Shown here one piece after another: positions 1 through 5,755 of a DNA stretch of 5,755 nt (position 1 is its first letter; each line of letters opens with the position of its first letter). Source of the stretch: an uncultured Clostridia bacterium (GTDB lineage: Bacteria > Bacillota > Clostridia > TANB77 > CAG-508); contig CALXVF010000082.1 in the NCBI GenBank assembly GCA_944391895.1, positions 1-5,755 of the forward strand, given 5' to 3'. The notes below the pieces were generated by a model. That model worked only from the letters and a program-made list of their open reading frames with translations. It was not told the origin of the DNA and made no database searches. The position numbers and the translations under genes are program-made.

Positions 1-1
1 A

Positions 2-178
2 TTATTATTAGCAGATGGAAATATTTTGGTAGATGCAATTGGCTTCAATATGGGAAATTTAACATCAGATTATCAAATTGGAGACCGAGTAGATATTGTA
101 GGAAATATAGGAATTAATCAATTTAGAAATATAGAAAATATACAAATAACTTTAAAAGATATAAGGAGCAGTATATGA
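2..178 (+). CDS. recJ: RecJ single-stranded-DNA-specific 5'-3' exonuclease, C-terminal fragment
   Basis: This frame is open from the window edge and ends in TGA at 176-178, giving the last 58 residues of a larger protein. The piece contains the segment DAIGFNMG followed by a short beta-rich stretch (YQIGDRVDIVGNI, then a strand ending in IQITLKD). That is how the C-terminal OB-fold of bacterial RecJ looks. RecJ degrades single-stranded DNA 5' to 3' in recombination and mismatch or base-excision repair. The DHH/DHHA1 catalytic domains lie upstream, outside the window, so activity cannot be judged here. Position directly before rel fits, because recJ lies just upstream of rel (often with apt between them) in many Clostridia. 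The identification rests on a short tail plus context; another OB-fold protein is a weaker alternative. Confidence 0.77.
   Translation, partial: LLLADGNILVDAIGFNMGNLTSDYQIGDRVDIVGNIGINQFRNIENIQITLKDIRSSI
163..168 (+). promoter_or_regulatory. Shine-Dalgarno-like AAGGAG inside the recJ 3' end
   Basis: AAGGAG sits six bases before the ATG at 175, a normal initiation spacing. It is made by the recJ codons ATA-AGG-AGC, and the AGG codon is uncommon here, where AGA dominates. It can be coding coincidence or a real initiation site for the four-codon frame that follows. It is 41 bases from the rel start and so cannot serve rel directly. Confidence 0.35.
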
Positions 179-189
179 TAGAAATGTAA
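175..189 (+). other. Four-codon open frame (MIEM) overlapping the recJ stop
   Basis: ATG at 175-177 overlaps the recJ stop in an ATGA arrangement and reads M-I-E-M before TAA at 187-189. It is preceded by AAGGAG at a six-base spacing, so ribosomes finishing recJ could re-initiate here. The stop lies seven bases before the rel Shine-Dalgarno sequence. It could be a remnant of a lost gene (apt often sits between recJ and rel in Clostridia), a translation-coupling device that carries ribosomes toward rel, or chance in A+T-rich sequence. No function can be assigned to the peptide itself. Confidence 0.25.
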
Positions 190-195
190 AAAACT

Positions 196-203
196 AGGAG
201 GGG
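196..203 (+). promoter_or_regulatory. Strong Shine-Dalgarno sequence for rel, fixing its start
   Basis: AGGAGGGG contains a full AGGAGG core (196-201), eight bases before the ATG at 210. It is the strongest ribosome binding site in the window. A TAG at 195-197, overlapping the site, is in frame with rel, so the protein cannot start further upstream. Confidence 0.85.
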
Positions 204-209
204 ATATAT

Positions 210-2402
210 ATGTCAGAAATAAAGGAAATGACAATAAAAGATATTATAGCAGAAATGAAGAAGCATAATAGAAAAACAGATACGAAGCTTATTACAAAAG
301 CATATAATTATGCTGTTTCTCATCATGGAGACCAAAAGCGTAAGTCGGGAGAACCATATATAATTCATCCATTACAAGTGGCATATATATTGTCTACACT
401 AGGATTAGATGACGCAACAATTTGCGCAGCACTAATGCATGATTTAGCAGAGGATACAGATGTTACAATTCAAGATATATCAAGAGAATTTAGCCCAGAA
501 ATTTCAGATATGGTAAACGGGGTTACTAAGCTTGGAAAAATAAATTATGTAAGTGCAGAAGAAGAACAAGTAGAAAATTATAGAAAAATGTTTCTTGCAA
601 TGGGAAAAGACATAAGAGTAATATTAATAAAATTAGCAGATAGACTTCATAATATGAGAACATTAAAGTTTTTATCAAGAGATAGACAAATTGCTAATGC
701 AAAAGAAACTATGGAACTTTATGCACCACTTGCAAACAGATTAGGTGTGTACTCTCTAAAATGGGAGCTAGAGGATTTAGCTTTCAAATATCTTTATCCA
801 GAAGAGTTTAGAGAATTAGTAGAAGGAATAGATAAGAAGAGAGAAGAAAGATTAAAATTCATAGATGAAATAAAAGATGAAATAAAACTAAATTTAAAAA
901 AGGAAAGAATAGAAGGCGAAATAACAGGAAGAGCAAAACACCTTTATTCAATTTATAGAAAAATGCAAAGAGATAATAAAACTCTTGACCAGATATATGA
1001 CCTTTTTGCATTAAGAATTTTAGTAAATTCAGTTAAAGATTGTTATGCAGCTTTAGGCGTTGTGCATGAATTATATACACCTATGCCAGGAAGATTTAAG
1101 GATTATATTTCAGTGCCAAAACCTAATATGTATCAATCATTACATACAACATTAATTGGACCAAATGGAACACCATTTGAAGTACAAATAAGAACATATA
1201 ATATGCATAGAGTTGCTGAATTTGGTATAGCAGCACATTGGGCATATAAAGAATCTAGCTTCTTAAAAGGTAAAAAATCAAATGTAGTAGTTACAGAAGA
1301 TAAACTTGCATGGCTTAGAGAGAGTTTAGAGTGGCAAAAAGATATGCAAGACCCTCAAGAATTTCTAAAAACATTGAAAACAGAATTGTTTGAAGATGAG
1401 GTATATGTGTTTACACCAAAAGGTGAAATAAAAACATTACCAAAAGGAAGTACACCAATAGACTTTGCATATATGATACATGCAGAAATTGGAAACAAGA
1501 TGGTTGGATGTAAAATAAATAGTAAAATGATGCCAATTATCACAAAACTAAAAAGCGGAGATATTGTAGATATAATCACAAACGATAATAGCAAAGGCCC
1601 AAGTAGAGACTGGCTAAAATTTGTACAGAGTACTTCAGCTAAAACAAAAATTCAGCAATGGTTTAAGAAAAATGAAAAACAACAAAACATTTCTAGAGGA
1701 AAAGATTTAGTAGAAAAAGAAATAAAAAGAATAGGAATGACAGAAGAAGAGTTATTCATTCAAAAATACTATTCTCAAGCTCTTCAAAGATATGCATTTA
1801 AAACTTTGGACGATATGTATGCAGCAGTTGGTTTTGGCTCAATCACTGCAAATAAAATAATAGCAAGAACATTAGAAGAATATAGAAAATATCATAATGA
1901 AGAAAATGTTGAAAAGAAAATAGAAGAATTACAAACAGCGCCAAAAATAAAACATTCAAAAACGGGAATCATAGTAAAGGGAATAGATAACTGCTTAGTA
2001 AGAATATCTAAATGCTGTAATCCAGTTCCGGGAGACGAAATAATAGGATATATCACTAGAGGTAGAGGAGTTACAATACATAGAAAAGATTGTAAAAATG
2101 TAAAAGATTTACTTCAGGACGAAGGAAGAATTATTGATGTTTACTGGGATGAGCAAAAATCAAGTTCATATAATGTAGAAATTACAATTTATGCAAATGA
2201 TAGAGAAGGATTACTTGCAGATGTAATTAGAGTTATAGGAAATACTGATGCGAAACTAATTGCTGTTTCAGCAAAAGCAAGTAAAGAGAAAATTGCAATA
2301 GTTGAATTAACATTAGAAGTAAAAAATGTAAATGATTTAACAAAGGCGCAAAGAGAGCTTGGAAAAATAGATAGTGTATATGATGTAAAACGTAATAAAT
2401 AA
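210..2402 (+). CDS. relA: Bifunctional (p)ppGpp synthetase/hydrolase, long RelA/SpoT homologue (Rel)
   Basis: Makes (p)ppGpp from ATP and GDP/GTP on starved ribosomes and degrades it, controlling the stringent response. At 730 residues it is of normal long-RSH length. The N-terminal HD hydrolase has H53, H77-D78, E81-D82, D144 and N148, the metal and catalytic positions known from streptococcal Rel, so hydrolase should be active. The synthetase (about 240-350) has D264, RFKD at 295-298 (the RxKD form of bifunctional enzymes, not the ExDD of synthetase-only RelA), YQSLHT at 308-313 and E324 in EVQIRT. A TGS domain follows (about 396-457), then a helical region, a zinc-finger-like domain with C602-C603, H624 and C628, and an ACT domain (about 654-728). 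Nothing is truncated. The start is fixed by an in-frame stop overlapping the Shine-Dalgarno site. It is probably the main (p)ppGpp enzyme here; the name rel is equally used. Confidence 0.97.
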   Translation: MSEIKEMTIKDIIAEMKKHNRKTDTKLITKAYNYAVSHHGDQKRKSGEPYIIHPLQVAYILSTLGLDDATICAALMHDLAEDTDVTIQDISREFSPEISDMVNGVTKLGKINYVSAEEEQVENYRKMFLAMGKDIRVILIKLADRLHNMRTLKFLSRDRQIANAKETMELYAPLANRLGVYSLKWELEDLAFKYLYPEEFRELVEGIDKKREERLKFIDEIKDEIKLNLKKERIEGEITGRAKHLYSIYRKMQRDNKTLDQIYDLFALRILVNSVKDCYAALGVVHELYTPMPGRFKDYISVPKPNMYQSLHTTLIGPNGTPFEVQIRTYNMHRVAEFGIAAHWAYKESSFLKGKKSNVVVTEDKLAWLRESLEWQKDMQDPQEFLKTLKTELFEDEVYVFTPKGEIKTLPKGSTPIDFAYMIHAEIGNKMVGCKINSKMMPIITKLKSGDIVDIITNDNSKGPSRDWLKFVQSTSAKTKIQQWFKKNEKQQNISRGKDLVEKEIKRIGMTEEELFIQKYYSQALQRYAFKTLDDMYAAVGFGSITANKIIARTLEEYRKYHNEENVEKKIEELQTAPKIKHSKTGIIVKGIDNCLVRISKCCNPVPGDEIIGYITRGRGVTIHRKDCKNVKDLLQDEGRIIDVYWDEQKSSSYNVEITIYANDREGLLADVIRVIGNTDAKLIAVSAKASKEKIAIVELTLEVKNVNDLTKAQRELGKIDSVYDVKRNK

Positions 2403-2411
2403 AGATATATT

Positions 2412-2417
2412 AGGAGA
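2412..2417 (+). promoter_or_regulatory. Shine-Dalgarno sequence for the MBL-fold hydrolase
   Basis: AGGAGA lies eight bases before the ATG at 2426. A TAG at 2411-2413 overlapping the site is in frame with the gene and rules out an upstream start. The 23-base gap after rel shows no hairpin or T-tract, so the gene is probably on the rel transcript. Confidence 0.75.
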
Positions 2418-2425
2418 ACAAAAGA

Positions 2426-3049
2426 ATGATATTAAAACAAATAGAGGTAAAATCTAGTCTGATAGATGAGAATACTAATTGTTATATATTTCAAGATGAA
2501 AATACAAGAGAAGCTATATGTATAGACCCTGGTGGAGATTTAGAAAAAATAGAAGAAATGCTTAATATCATGAATGCTAAGTTAAAATATATTTATCTAA
2601 CACATTCACATCTTGACCATATAGAAAAGGCAAGAGAATTAAAAGAAAAAGCAGGAGGAGAAATATTAATTAGCAGAAAGGGTGCAGAAAATATAAACAA
2701 CTCAGATATAAATCTAGCAAATTTAATAAATACAAGTATAAATATAGAAATAGATTCAAGAGTTGATGACAAAGATATTTTGCATGTAGGAGATATTGAG
2801 CTTAAAGTTATATATACTCCAGGACATACTGACGATAGTACTTGTTTGTATTGTGAAAATGAAAACTTAGTATTTACAGGAGATACATTAATGTATATGG
2901 GATGTGGAAGATGTGATTTCCCAACTGGTAATAAAAAAGATTTGAGAAAATCATTAAAGAAATTATTTCTCCTTCCAGAAAATACATTTGTATATCCAGG
3001 ACATGGTTTACCAACAACAATAAAGGATGAAAAGGAGAGAAAAATATGA
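2426..3049 (+). CDS. Metallo-beta-lactamase-fold hydrolase, glyoxalase II-like (YqgX type)
   Basis: A 207-residue single-domain MBL-fold protein with the complete dinuclear metal site: THSHLDH at 59-65 (ligands H60, H62, D64, H65), H134 in TPGHT, D153 in TGDT and H193 in PGHG. The layout matches the short glyoxalase II-like hydrolases (GloB-like, B. subtilis YqgX) rather than the longer RNase J or ComEC branches. Those enzymes hydrolyse thioesters such as S-lactoylglutathione, but most Clostridia lack glutathione, so the true substrate is unknown. Such a gene is often found between rel and hisS in Clostridia. Two CxxC pairs, C140/C143 and C160/C163, flank ligand D153; C140 and C160 fall at cysteine positions also present in glyoxalase II, while C143 and C163 look extra. 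No signal peptide is seen, so it should be cytosolic. The stop overlaps the hisS start by ATGA. Confidence 0.9.
   Translation: MILKQIEVKSSLIDENTNCYIFQDENTREAICIDPGGDLEKIEEMLNIMNAKLKYIYLTHSHLDHIEKARELKEKAGGEILISRKGAENINNSDINLANLINTSINIEIDSRVDDKDILHVGDIELKVIYTPGHTDDSTCLYCENENLVFTGDTLMYMGCGRCDFPTGNKKDLRKSLKKLFLLPENTFVYPGHGLPTTIKDEKERKI
3032..3037 (+). promoter_or_regulatory. Shine-Dalgarno sequence for hisS, within the MBL gene
   Basis: AAGGAG lies eight bases before the hisS ATG at 3046, inside the last codons of the MBL gene. An in-frame TGA at 3028-3030 excludes a longer hisS. The site and the ATGA overlap together suggest translational coupling. There is no room for a hisS-specific leader such as a T-box. 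Confidence 0.75.
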
Positions 3050-4299
3050 TACAAAAATTAAAAGGTACAAGAGATATATTGCCAAATGAAATAGAGATTT
3101 GGCAGTATATTGAAAAAGTAGCAAAAGATATATTCGAAAATTATGGATATAATGAAATCAGAGTACCTGTAATAGAAAGTTTAGAACTATTTCAAAGAGG
3201 TGTAGGAGAAGAAACAGATGTTGTTCAAAAAGAAATGTATGCTTTTGAAGATAAAGGTGGAAGAAAAATTGCCTTAAGACCAGAAGGAACTGCAGGAGTA
3301 GTAAGAGCATATATAGAAAACGGACTTTCAAGTATGCCATCACCAATGAAATTTTGGTATAGAATGCCAATGTATAGATATGAGAATGTTCAAAAAGGAA
3401 GACAAAGAGAATTTAATCAATTAGGAGTTGAACTATTAGGTTCTGGCTCATATATGGCAGATGTAGAAACAATTGAAATGTGCTTTAGATTATTTGAAAG
3501 ATTAAATATAAAAGATATTGAATTAAATATAAATAGTATAGGTTGCATGGAATGTAGAAAAGATTACGTCAAAGCTTTAAAAGAATATATAAAACCAAAT
3601 TTAGATAAATATTGTGATACATGTAAATCTAGATTTGAAAAAAATCCTATGAGAATATTGGATTGTAAAGAAGAAAAGTGCAAAGAATTAAATAAAAATG
3701 CACCAGTTATATTGGACTATTTATGTGATGAGTGTAAAACACATTTTGAAAATGTAAAAAGAATGCTAAATGAATTAGAAATTCCATATAAAATAGATGC
3801 CAATATAGTAAGAGGTCTAGACTATTATACTAAAACAGTTTTTGAATTTGTTTCAAAAATAGATGGATTAACTGTTTTAGGTGGCGGAAGATATGATGGA
3901 TTAATAGAAGAATTAGGTGGAGCAAAAACACCTGCAATAGGTTTTGCATCTGGAATGGAAAGACTAATTGAAATTTTCAAAGACAATAATAAGGATTTAG
4001 ATTTACAAAGAAACATGGATATATTTGTTGCGTATATTGGAGAAAATGCGAATAGTTATGCGACAAAACTAGTTAGAGATTTAAGAAATATTGGAATATT
4101 TGCAGAAAAGGACATTATGGAAAGAAGTATAAAAGCTCAATTCAAATATGCAGATAAAAAGCAAGCAAAATTTGTTTTAACAATTGGAGATACTGAAATA
4201 GAAAATAAAAAAGCCATGATGAAAAACATGAAAACAGGAGAAGAAGAGGAAGTAAATCTTGAAGATATTAATACGATAACTTCTATTTTGAAAGGATAA
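3046..4299 (+). CDS. hisS: Histidyl-tRNA synthetase (class II)
   Basis: Cytosolic enzyme that charges tRNA-His with histidine using ATP. Its 417 residues are the normal bacterial length. The class II core shows RPEGTAGVVRA at 78-88 and motif 2 around 106-127, with R111 at the ATP-contacting position (R113 in E. coli) and KGRQREFNQ at 117-125. It also has RGLDYYTKTVFEF at 256-268 (HisRS signature, catalytic R256), LGGGRYDGL at 278-286 and motif 3 AIGFASGMERL at 297-307. The C-terminal anticodon-binding domain spans about 322-417. With all HisRS signatures intact it is not a HisZ paralogue. The insertion domain (about 165-235) carries eight cysteines, C167/C170, C190/C193, C207/C212 and C227/C230, as in other Gram-positive HisRS and unlike E. 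coli. The motif 2 loop reads RYENVQ where E. coli has RHERPQ. It overlaps the MBL gene by four bases and precedes murT by four. Confidence 0.98.
   Translation: MIQKLKGTRDILPNEIEIWQYIEKVAKDIFENYGYNEIRVPVIESLELFQRGVGEETDVVQKEMYAFEDKGGRKIALRPEGTAGVVRAYIENGLSSMPSPMKFWYRMPMYRYENVQKGRQREFNQLGVELLGSGSYMADVETIEMCFRLFERLNIKDIELNINSIGCMECRKDYVKALKEYIKPNLDKYCDTCKSRFEKNPMRILDCKEEKCKELNKNAPVILDYLCDECKTHFENVKRMLNELEIPYKIDANIVRGLDYYTKTVFEFVSKIDGLTVLGGGRYDGLIEELGGAKTPAIGFASGMERLIEIFKDNNKDLDLQRNMDIFVAYIGENANSYATKLVRDLRNIGIFAEKDIMERSIKAQFKYADKKQAKFVLTIGDTEIENKKAMMKNMKTGEEEEVNLEDINTITSILKG
4291..4296 (+). promoter_or_regulatory. Shine-Dalgarno sequence for murT at the hisS end
   Basis: AAAGGA, in the last codons of hisS, lies seven bases before the murT ATG at 4304. 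An in-frame TGA at 4289-4291 excludes a longer murT. The two genes are four bases apart, so murT depends on the hisS transcript unless a promoter hides inside hisS. Confidence 0.65.
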
Positions 4300-4303
4300 A
4301 TCA

Positions 4304-5638
4304 ATGTATAATTCATTAGTAATTATAATAGCGAAAGTTTTAAATCAAATAGCAAAAGTATTGTGCAAAATACTAAAAAAAGATAATGGAAATATGTTAG
4401 GAAGAATAGTAAAAAAGCTAAGTCCTAATATATTAGAATATTTAAAAATAAATTGTCCTGTAATTGCAGTAACTGCTACAAATGGCAAAACTACAACAAA
4501 TAATTGTATTAGATATGTTTTAGAGCAAAATGGAAAAAAAGTTGTAAGTAATAAAGAAGGCAATAATATGGAAACAGGGATTATTACAACTTTAATAAAA
4601 AATTGCACAATAACAGGAAAAGTTAAGGCAGATTATATAACTTTAGAAGTAGATGAAAGCTATGTACCAGTAGTATTTAAGAAAATACCATTAAATACAT
4701 TAGTAATATTAAATTTCTTTAGAGACCAACTAGATAGAAATGGAGAAGTAGAAACATTAATTTTAAAAATAAATGAATTCTTAAAAACATATAAAGGAAA
4801 TTTAGTATTAAATAATGATGACCCAAATGTAGCAAGACTTGGAAAAGCTAATAAAGAAAATGAAAATGTATATTATTTTAGTGTTCAAAAGTATAAATAT
4901 GCAAGTAATGAGCAAAAGGAAGCGGGAGAAGGAAAATTCTGCCCATTTGATAAAACAAGATTAGAATACGAATATTATCAATATTCTCATATAGGAAAAT
5001 TTAAATGTCCTAAGTGTGGATATGGAGAAGAAGAAATATTTACAGAAGTAACAGACATTGATTTAGAAAATAGAACATTCAAAGAAAATGATATCACATA
5101 TGAAACAAAAGCTAATAATATCTACACAATATACAATTTTGCAGCAGTAATAGCGGTTTCAAAATTATATAATATAAATCCTAAACAAGCATTAAAAACA
5201 TTTGAACTTAACAATGGTAGAAGTGAAAATATAAAAATAAAAGGAGTAGATACTTTAATTAATTTAGCTAAAAACCCAACTGGGGCTAATGTAACACTTA
5301 GAATGCTTAATGAAGATAACGAGGAAAAAGAACTTCTATTTGTTCTTAATGATAATCCAGCAGATGGATTAGATGTTTCTTGGATATGGGATATAAATTT
5401 TGAACTTAATAATGTAAAAAGAATTGTAACTTCAGGAAAAAGAGCCTATGATATTGCAATAAGAATAAAAACAAGTGGAATAGATGAGAATAAAATAGAA
5501 GCATATCCAGATTTAAAAGATGCAATAGAGGCATTGTACAAAACAAATATAAAAAAATATGTGATTGCTAATTACACAGCACTTCAGCCTACTAGACGTG
5601 AATTACAAGAATTTAATGCAAAGGAAGGTAATAAATGA
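4304..5638 (+). CDS. murT: Lipid II isoglutaminyl synthase (glutamine-hydrolysing), Mur-ligase subunit MurT
   Basis: With GatD, MurT amidates the alpha-carboxyl of D-Glu in lipid II to D-isoglutamine at the inner face of the membrane: MurT activates the carboxylate with ATP and GatD supplies ammonia from glutamine. The 444 residues match known MurT (S. aureus about 437). An N-terminal helical, hydrophobic-basic segment (about 5-26) precedes the Mur ligase P-loop TATNGKTTT (57-65, K62). LEVDES (114-119) and NFFRDQLDRNGE (137-148) are MurT-type centre motifs. A zinc-ribbon insertion lies at 213-238. The C-terminal DUF1727 domain contains NDNPADGLDVSWIWD (349-363), the region expected to hold the Asp that completes the GatD Cys-His triad. 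The ribbon is unusual: the first knuckle reads C213-P-F-D216 instead of CxxC, while the second, C235-P-K-C238, is normal. The MurT-type motifs and the following gatD exclude MurC-F or FolC. Coupling to gatD suits a 1:1 complex. Confidence 0.95.
   Translation: MYNSLVIIIAKVLNQIAKVLCKILKKDNGNMLGRIVKKLSPNILEYLKINCPVIAVTATNGKTTTNNCIRYVLEQNGKKVVSNKEGNNMETGIITTLIKNCTITGKVKADYITLEVDESYVPVVFKKIPLNTLVILNFFRDQLDRNGEVETLILKINEFLKTYKGNLVLNNDDPNVARLGKANKENENVYYFSVQKYKYASNEQKEAGEGKFCPFDKTRLEYEYYQYSHIGKFKCPKCGYGEEEIFTEVTDIDLENRTFKENDITYETKANNIYTIYNFAAVIAVSKLYNINPKQALKTFELNNGRSENIKIKGVDTLINLAKNPTGANVTLRMLNEDNEEKELLFVLNDNPADGLDVSWIWDINFELNNVKRIVTSGKRAYDIAIRIKTSGIDENKIEAYPDLKDAIEALYKTNIKKYVIANYTALQPTRRELQEFNAKEGNK
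5621..5628 (+). promoter_or_regulatory. Shine-Dalgarno sequence for gatD, within murT
   Basis: AAGGAAGG in the last codons of murT lies six bases before the gatD ATG at 5635. A TAA at 5632-5634 is in frame just before that ATG, so the start is unambiguous. Together with the ATGA overlap this predicts coupled translation of the two subunits. Confidence 0.65.
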
Positions 5639-5755
5639 AGGAATTAAAATTATTATATCTTTATCCAGATATGTTAGAATTATATGGTGATTATGGAAAT
5701 ATTCAAGTATTAAAATATAGAATGGAGAAAAGAGGAATTGCACTAATTGTAGATA
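5635..5755 (+). CDS. gatD: Lipid II isoglutaminyl synthase, glutaminase subunit GatD, N-terminal fragment
   Basis: Forty codons are visible before the window ends. The N-terminus has LYLYPDMLELYGDYGN (residues 7-22) followed by a helix ending in KRGI, the conserved opening of GatD/CobQ-like class I glutamine amidotransferases (usual form LYPxxxxxYGDxGN). GatD hydrolyses glutamine and passes ammonia to MurT for lipid II amidation. The catalytic Cys and His are beyond the window, so activity cannot be checked here. The ATG overlaps the murT stop (ATGA), the standard murT-gatD arrangement, which makes a CobB/CobQ cobyrinate amidase unlikely. Confidence 0.92.
   Translation, partial: MKELKLLYLYPDMLELYGDYGNIQVLKYRMEKRGIALIVD

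Noticed and set aside
1..10. ATT/TTA trinucleotide run at the window start
   Set aside because: It is three Leu TTA codons of recJ, not a microsatellite of note.
100..200. Possible -10/-35 promoter for rel within the recJ tail
   Set aside because: TATA-like strings are everywhere in this A+T-rich sequence and no well-spaced TTGACA partner was found.
1355..1594. Minus-strand open frame of 79 codons inside rel
   Set aside because: It lies wholly opposite the TGS-coding part of rel, its protein is a low-complexity hydrophobic shadow of A+T-rich sequence, and it has no recognisable domain.
2403..2425. Possible terminator or regulatory hairpin between rel and the MBL gene
   Set aside because: The 23 bases hold a Shine-Dalgarno site and no inverted repeat or T-tract.
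2593..3054. Minus-strand open frame of 153 codons opposite the MBL gene
   Set aside because: The + strand encodes a complete metal site here. The antisense product resembles no family I know and is rich in S, F and I, as expected from reverse reading.
3158..3370. Minus-strand open frame of 70 codons opposite hisS
   Set aside because: Leu/Phe-rich shadow of conserved HisRS motif 2 coding sequence.
3825..4016. Minus-strand open frame of 63 codons opposite hisS
   Set aside because: Shadow of the HisRS motif 3 region, with no independent support.
4345..4608. Minus-strand open frame of 87 codons with apparent membrane segments opposite murT
   Set aside because: Hydrophobicity arises from reading A-rich codons in reverse; the P-loop of MurT is coded on the + strand here.
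1..5755. CRISPR arrays, tRNA or rRNA genes, insertion sequences, prophage or toxin-antitoxin modules
   Set aside because: The window is almost completely covered by recognisable housekeeping genes, and no direct repeats, terminal inverted repeats or RNA-gene signatures were seen by eye.

Overview
The window is a compact stretch of core genes, all on the + strand, from an A+T-rich bacterium (roughly 70% A+T by eye; Arg almost always AGA, Ile often ATA). The gene order, the Gram-positive-type HisRS and the MurT/GatD pair point to a low-GC Firmicute, most likely Clostridia, possibly an uncultured gut lineage. Nothing narrows it to a genus.

Layout: 2-178 is the 3' end of recJ (the OB-fold tail of the single-strand exonuclease). 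175-189 is a four-codon open frame with its own Shine-Dalgarno sequence. 210-2402 is a full-length bifunctional (p)ppGpp synthetase/hydrolase (Rel). 2426-3049 is a glyoxalase II-like metallo-beta-lactamase-fold hydrolase. 3046-4299 is hisS. 4304-5638 is murT, and 5635-5755 is the 5' end of gatD, cut by the window edge. The longest stretch without a recognisable gene is 31 bases, and no terminator-like hairpin was seen. The genes are therefore probably co-transcribed, with ATGA start/stop overlaps at MBL/hisS and murT/gatD.

Functionally the block combines DNA repair (RecJ), stringent-response signalling (Rel), histidyl-tRNA charging (HisRS, whose failure under histidine starvation would feed the Rel alarm) and peptidoglycan modification. 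MurT-GatD amidates the D-Glu of lipid II to D-isoglutamine. The recJ-rel-MBL-hisS order is a known clostridial neighbourhood, although apt, dtd and hemZ, often found in it, are absent here. The direct join of hisS to murT-gatD is the less usual part.

I found no undescribed system. The points most worth a second look are the MurT zinc ribbon, where one expected cysteine is aspartate; two CxxC pairs around the active site of the MBL hydrolase; and the four-codon frame between recJ and rel.
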